From assembly GCA_947463105.1 (NCBI GenBank), contig CANHSD010000174.1, forward strand, positions 1 to 5,886: DNA of 5,886 nucleotides, in the 5' to 3' direction. The translations under genes were made by a program, and so were the position numbers. The notes under the pieces are model-generated. The model searched no databases. It had not been told where the DNA came from and saw only the letters and a program-made list of their open reading frames with translations. Shown here piece by piece: positions 5,493 to 5,886 of this stretch (the stretch's first letter is position 1; each line of letters opens with the position of its first letter). The DNA is from Chitinophagaceae bacterium. GTDB taxonomy: Bacteria > Bacteroidota > Bacteroidia > Chitinophagales > Chitinophagaceae.

Positions 5493-5886
5493 CTATTCGG
5501 GTAAGTTTTCAAGATCGTTGAGGTCTTTGTTTCTTCCTGAGGCTTTTTTAGCCTGTTTTAGTTGGTTGATGTGGATTACCCTTACCGTTATACCATCAAT
5601 TTCTTCCTGAGTGGCGCTTGAGTGGGTTTCAAAGAAATCTAAACCTTTCACTGCCGTCATGATTTCAATTGAGTATGGGGGTCTTCCAAAGGAAAAAACA
5701 TCAAATTCATCTGAAAGGAATTGTTCAATTGGGATAGCATGCTCAGGAAGCCCAAATTGAACAATTGCGGAGCGTAATTTGGTATAGTTTTCTGGCGATC
5801 TCTTTACCCAAAGGTCGATGTCTCCGGTTGTCCTGCTGTAACCTCTGATAATTACCGCATAACCACCTACAAGTACATATTCTACA
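5493..5886 (-). CDS. nucleotidyltransferase-fold protein (DUF6036/AbiEii-like), N-terminus missing
   Basis: The last 130 codons of a gene that enters from the right edge; the frame runs from base 5885 to a TAG at 5493-5495. The visible part opens with VEYVLVGGYAVIIRG and continues SRTTGDIDLWV. This is the GG-x-A ... T-x-D-I-D core of the minimal nucleotidyltransferase fold, in which the two Asp residues bind metal. Further on are RPPYSIEIMTAVKGLDFFE (about 68-86) and a C-terminal IHINQLKQAKKASGRNKDL (about 104-122), both typical of DUF6036-like proteins often grouped with the AbiEii/MNT antitoxin and toxin superfamily. The expected third acidic residue is Glu (I-E-I-M) where relatives often have Asp. 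Only a short N-terminal piece should be missing, perhaps 10 to 30 residues. Members can be parts of toxin-antitoxin or abortive-infection pairs, but no partner is visible downstream, and the upstream side lies outside the window. Function is therefore open. Confidence 0.85.
   Translation of the reverse strand, partial: VEYVLVGGYAVIIRGYSRTTGDIDLWVKRSPENYTKLRSAIVQFGLPEHAIPIEQFLSDEFDVFSFGRPPYSIEIMTAVKGLDFFETHSSATQEEIDGITVRVIHINQLKQAKKASGRNKDLNDLENLPE
5719..5766. repeat. long inverted repeat inside the nucleotidyltransferase gene
   Basis: On the plus strand AATTGTTCAATTGGG (5719-5733) is matched by CCCAAATTGAACAATT (5751-5766). The arms pair over 15 bases with one extra A bulged in the right arm. 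The 17-base loop contains the 8-base palindrome AGCATGCT (5736-5743). The structure lies in coding sequence for the segment IVQFGLPEHAIPIEQF. No T-run follows it on the minus strand, so it is not a normal intrinsic terminator. Confidence 0.75.

Noticed and set aside
5531..5610. Direct repeat TTCTTCCTGA at 5531-5540 and 5601-5610
   Set aside because: Only ten bases, both inside coding sequence and built from common Glu/Ser/Gly codons; likely chance.

Overview
The window looks like a chromosomal stretch of a Bacteroidota bacterium, perhaps Chitinophagales or a relative. Genes start without clear Shine-Dalgarno sequences. Promoter-like sites follow the phylum's TTTG / TAnnTTTG pattern. The content also fits: a Lys/Pro-rich outer-membrane beta-barrel protein of a type common in this phylum, and a TonB-dependent receptor with a plug typical of the group. 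The order-level placement is inference.

Layout from left to right: a tRNA-Asn(GTT) on the minus strand, cut by the left edge and preceded by a good promoter; a 148-base spacer holding that promoter and, on the other strand, two overlapping palindromes in front of a RimJ/RimL-type GNAT acetyltransferase gene (plus strand, 218-751); then a tightly packed minus-strand run of five genes read from about 5367 down to 752. In transcription order these are an outer-membrane beta-barrel protein, the ribosome-associated GTPase HflX (TTG start), a small Rieske [2Fe-2S] protein (20-base overlap with hflX), a TonB-dependent receptor and a DUF1801/YdhG-like protein. Gaps within the run are 6 to 19 bases, so it is probably one operon driven from a promoter just upstream of 5367. 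The acetyltransferase and DUF1801 genes meet tail to tail with no base between their stop codons. At the right edge lies the C-terminal part of a nucleotidyltransferase-fold protein (5493-5886, minus strand) that runs out of the window. It carries a long inverted repeat inside its coding sequence.

Functionally, the operon mixes envelope functions (beta-barrel protein, TonB receptor) with an iron-sulfur protein, a DUF1801 protein (a family sometimes called iron chaperone) and a ribosome-rescue GTPase. An iron or cofactor-uptake theme is possible for the last three genes but is not demonstrated by the sequence. I see no mobile element, CRISPR array, phage gene or clearly new multi-gene system. 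The least ordinary signals are the palindromes at 171-198 and the hairpin inside the nucleotidyltransferase gene at 5719-5766.
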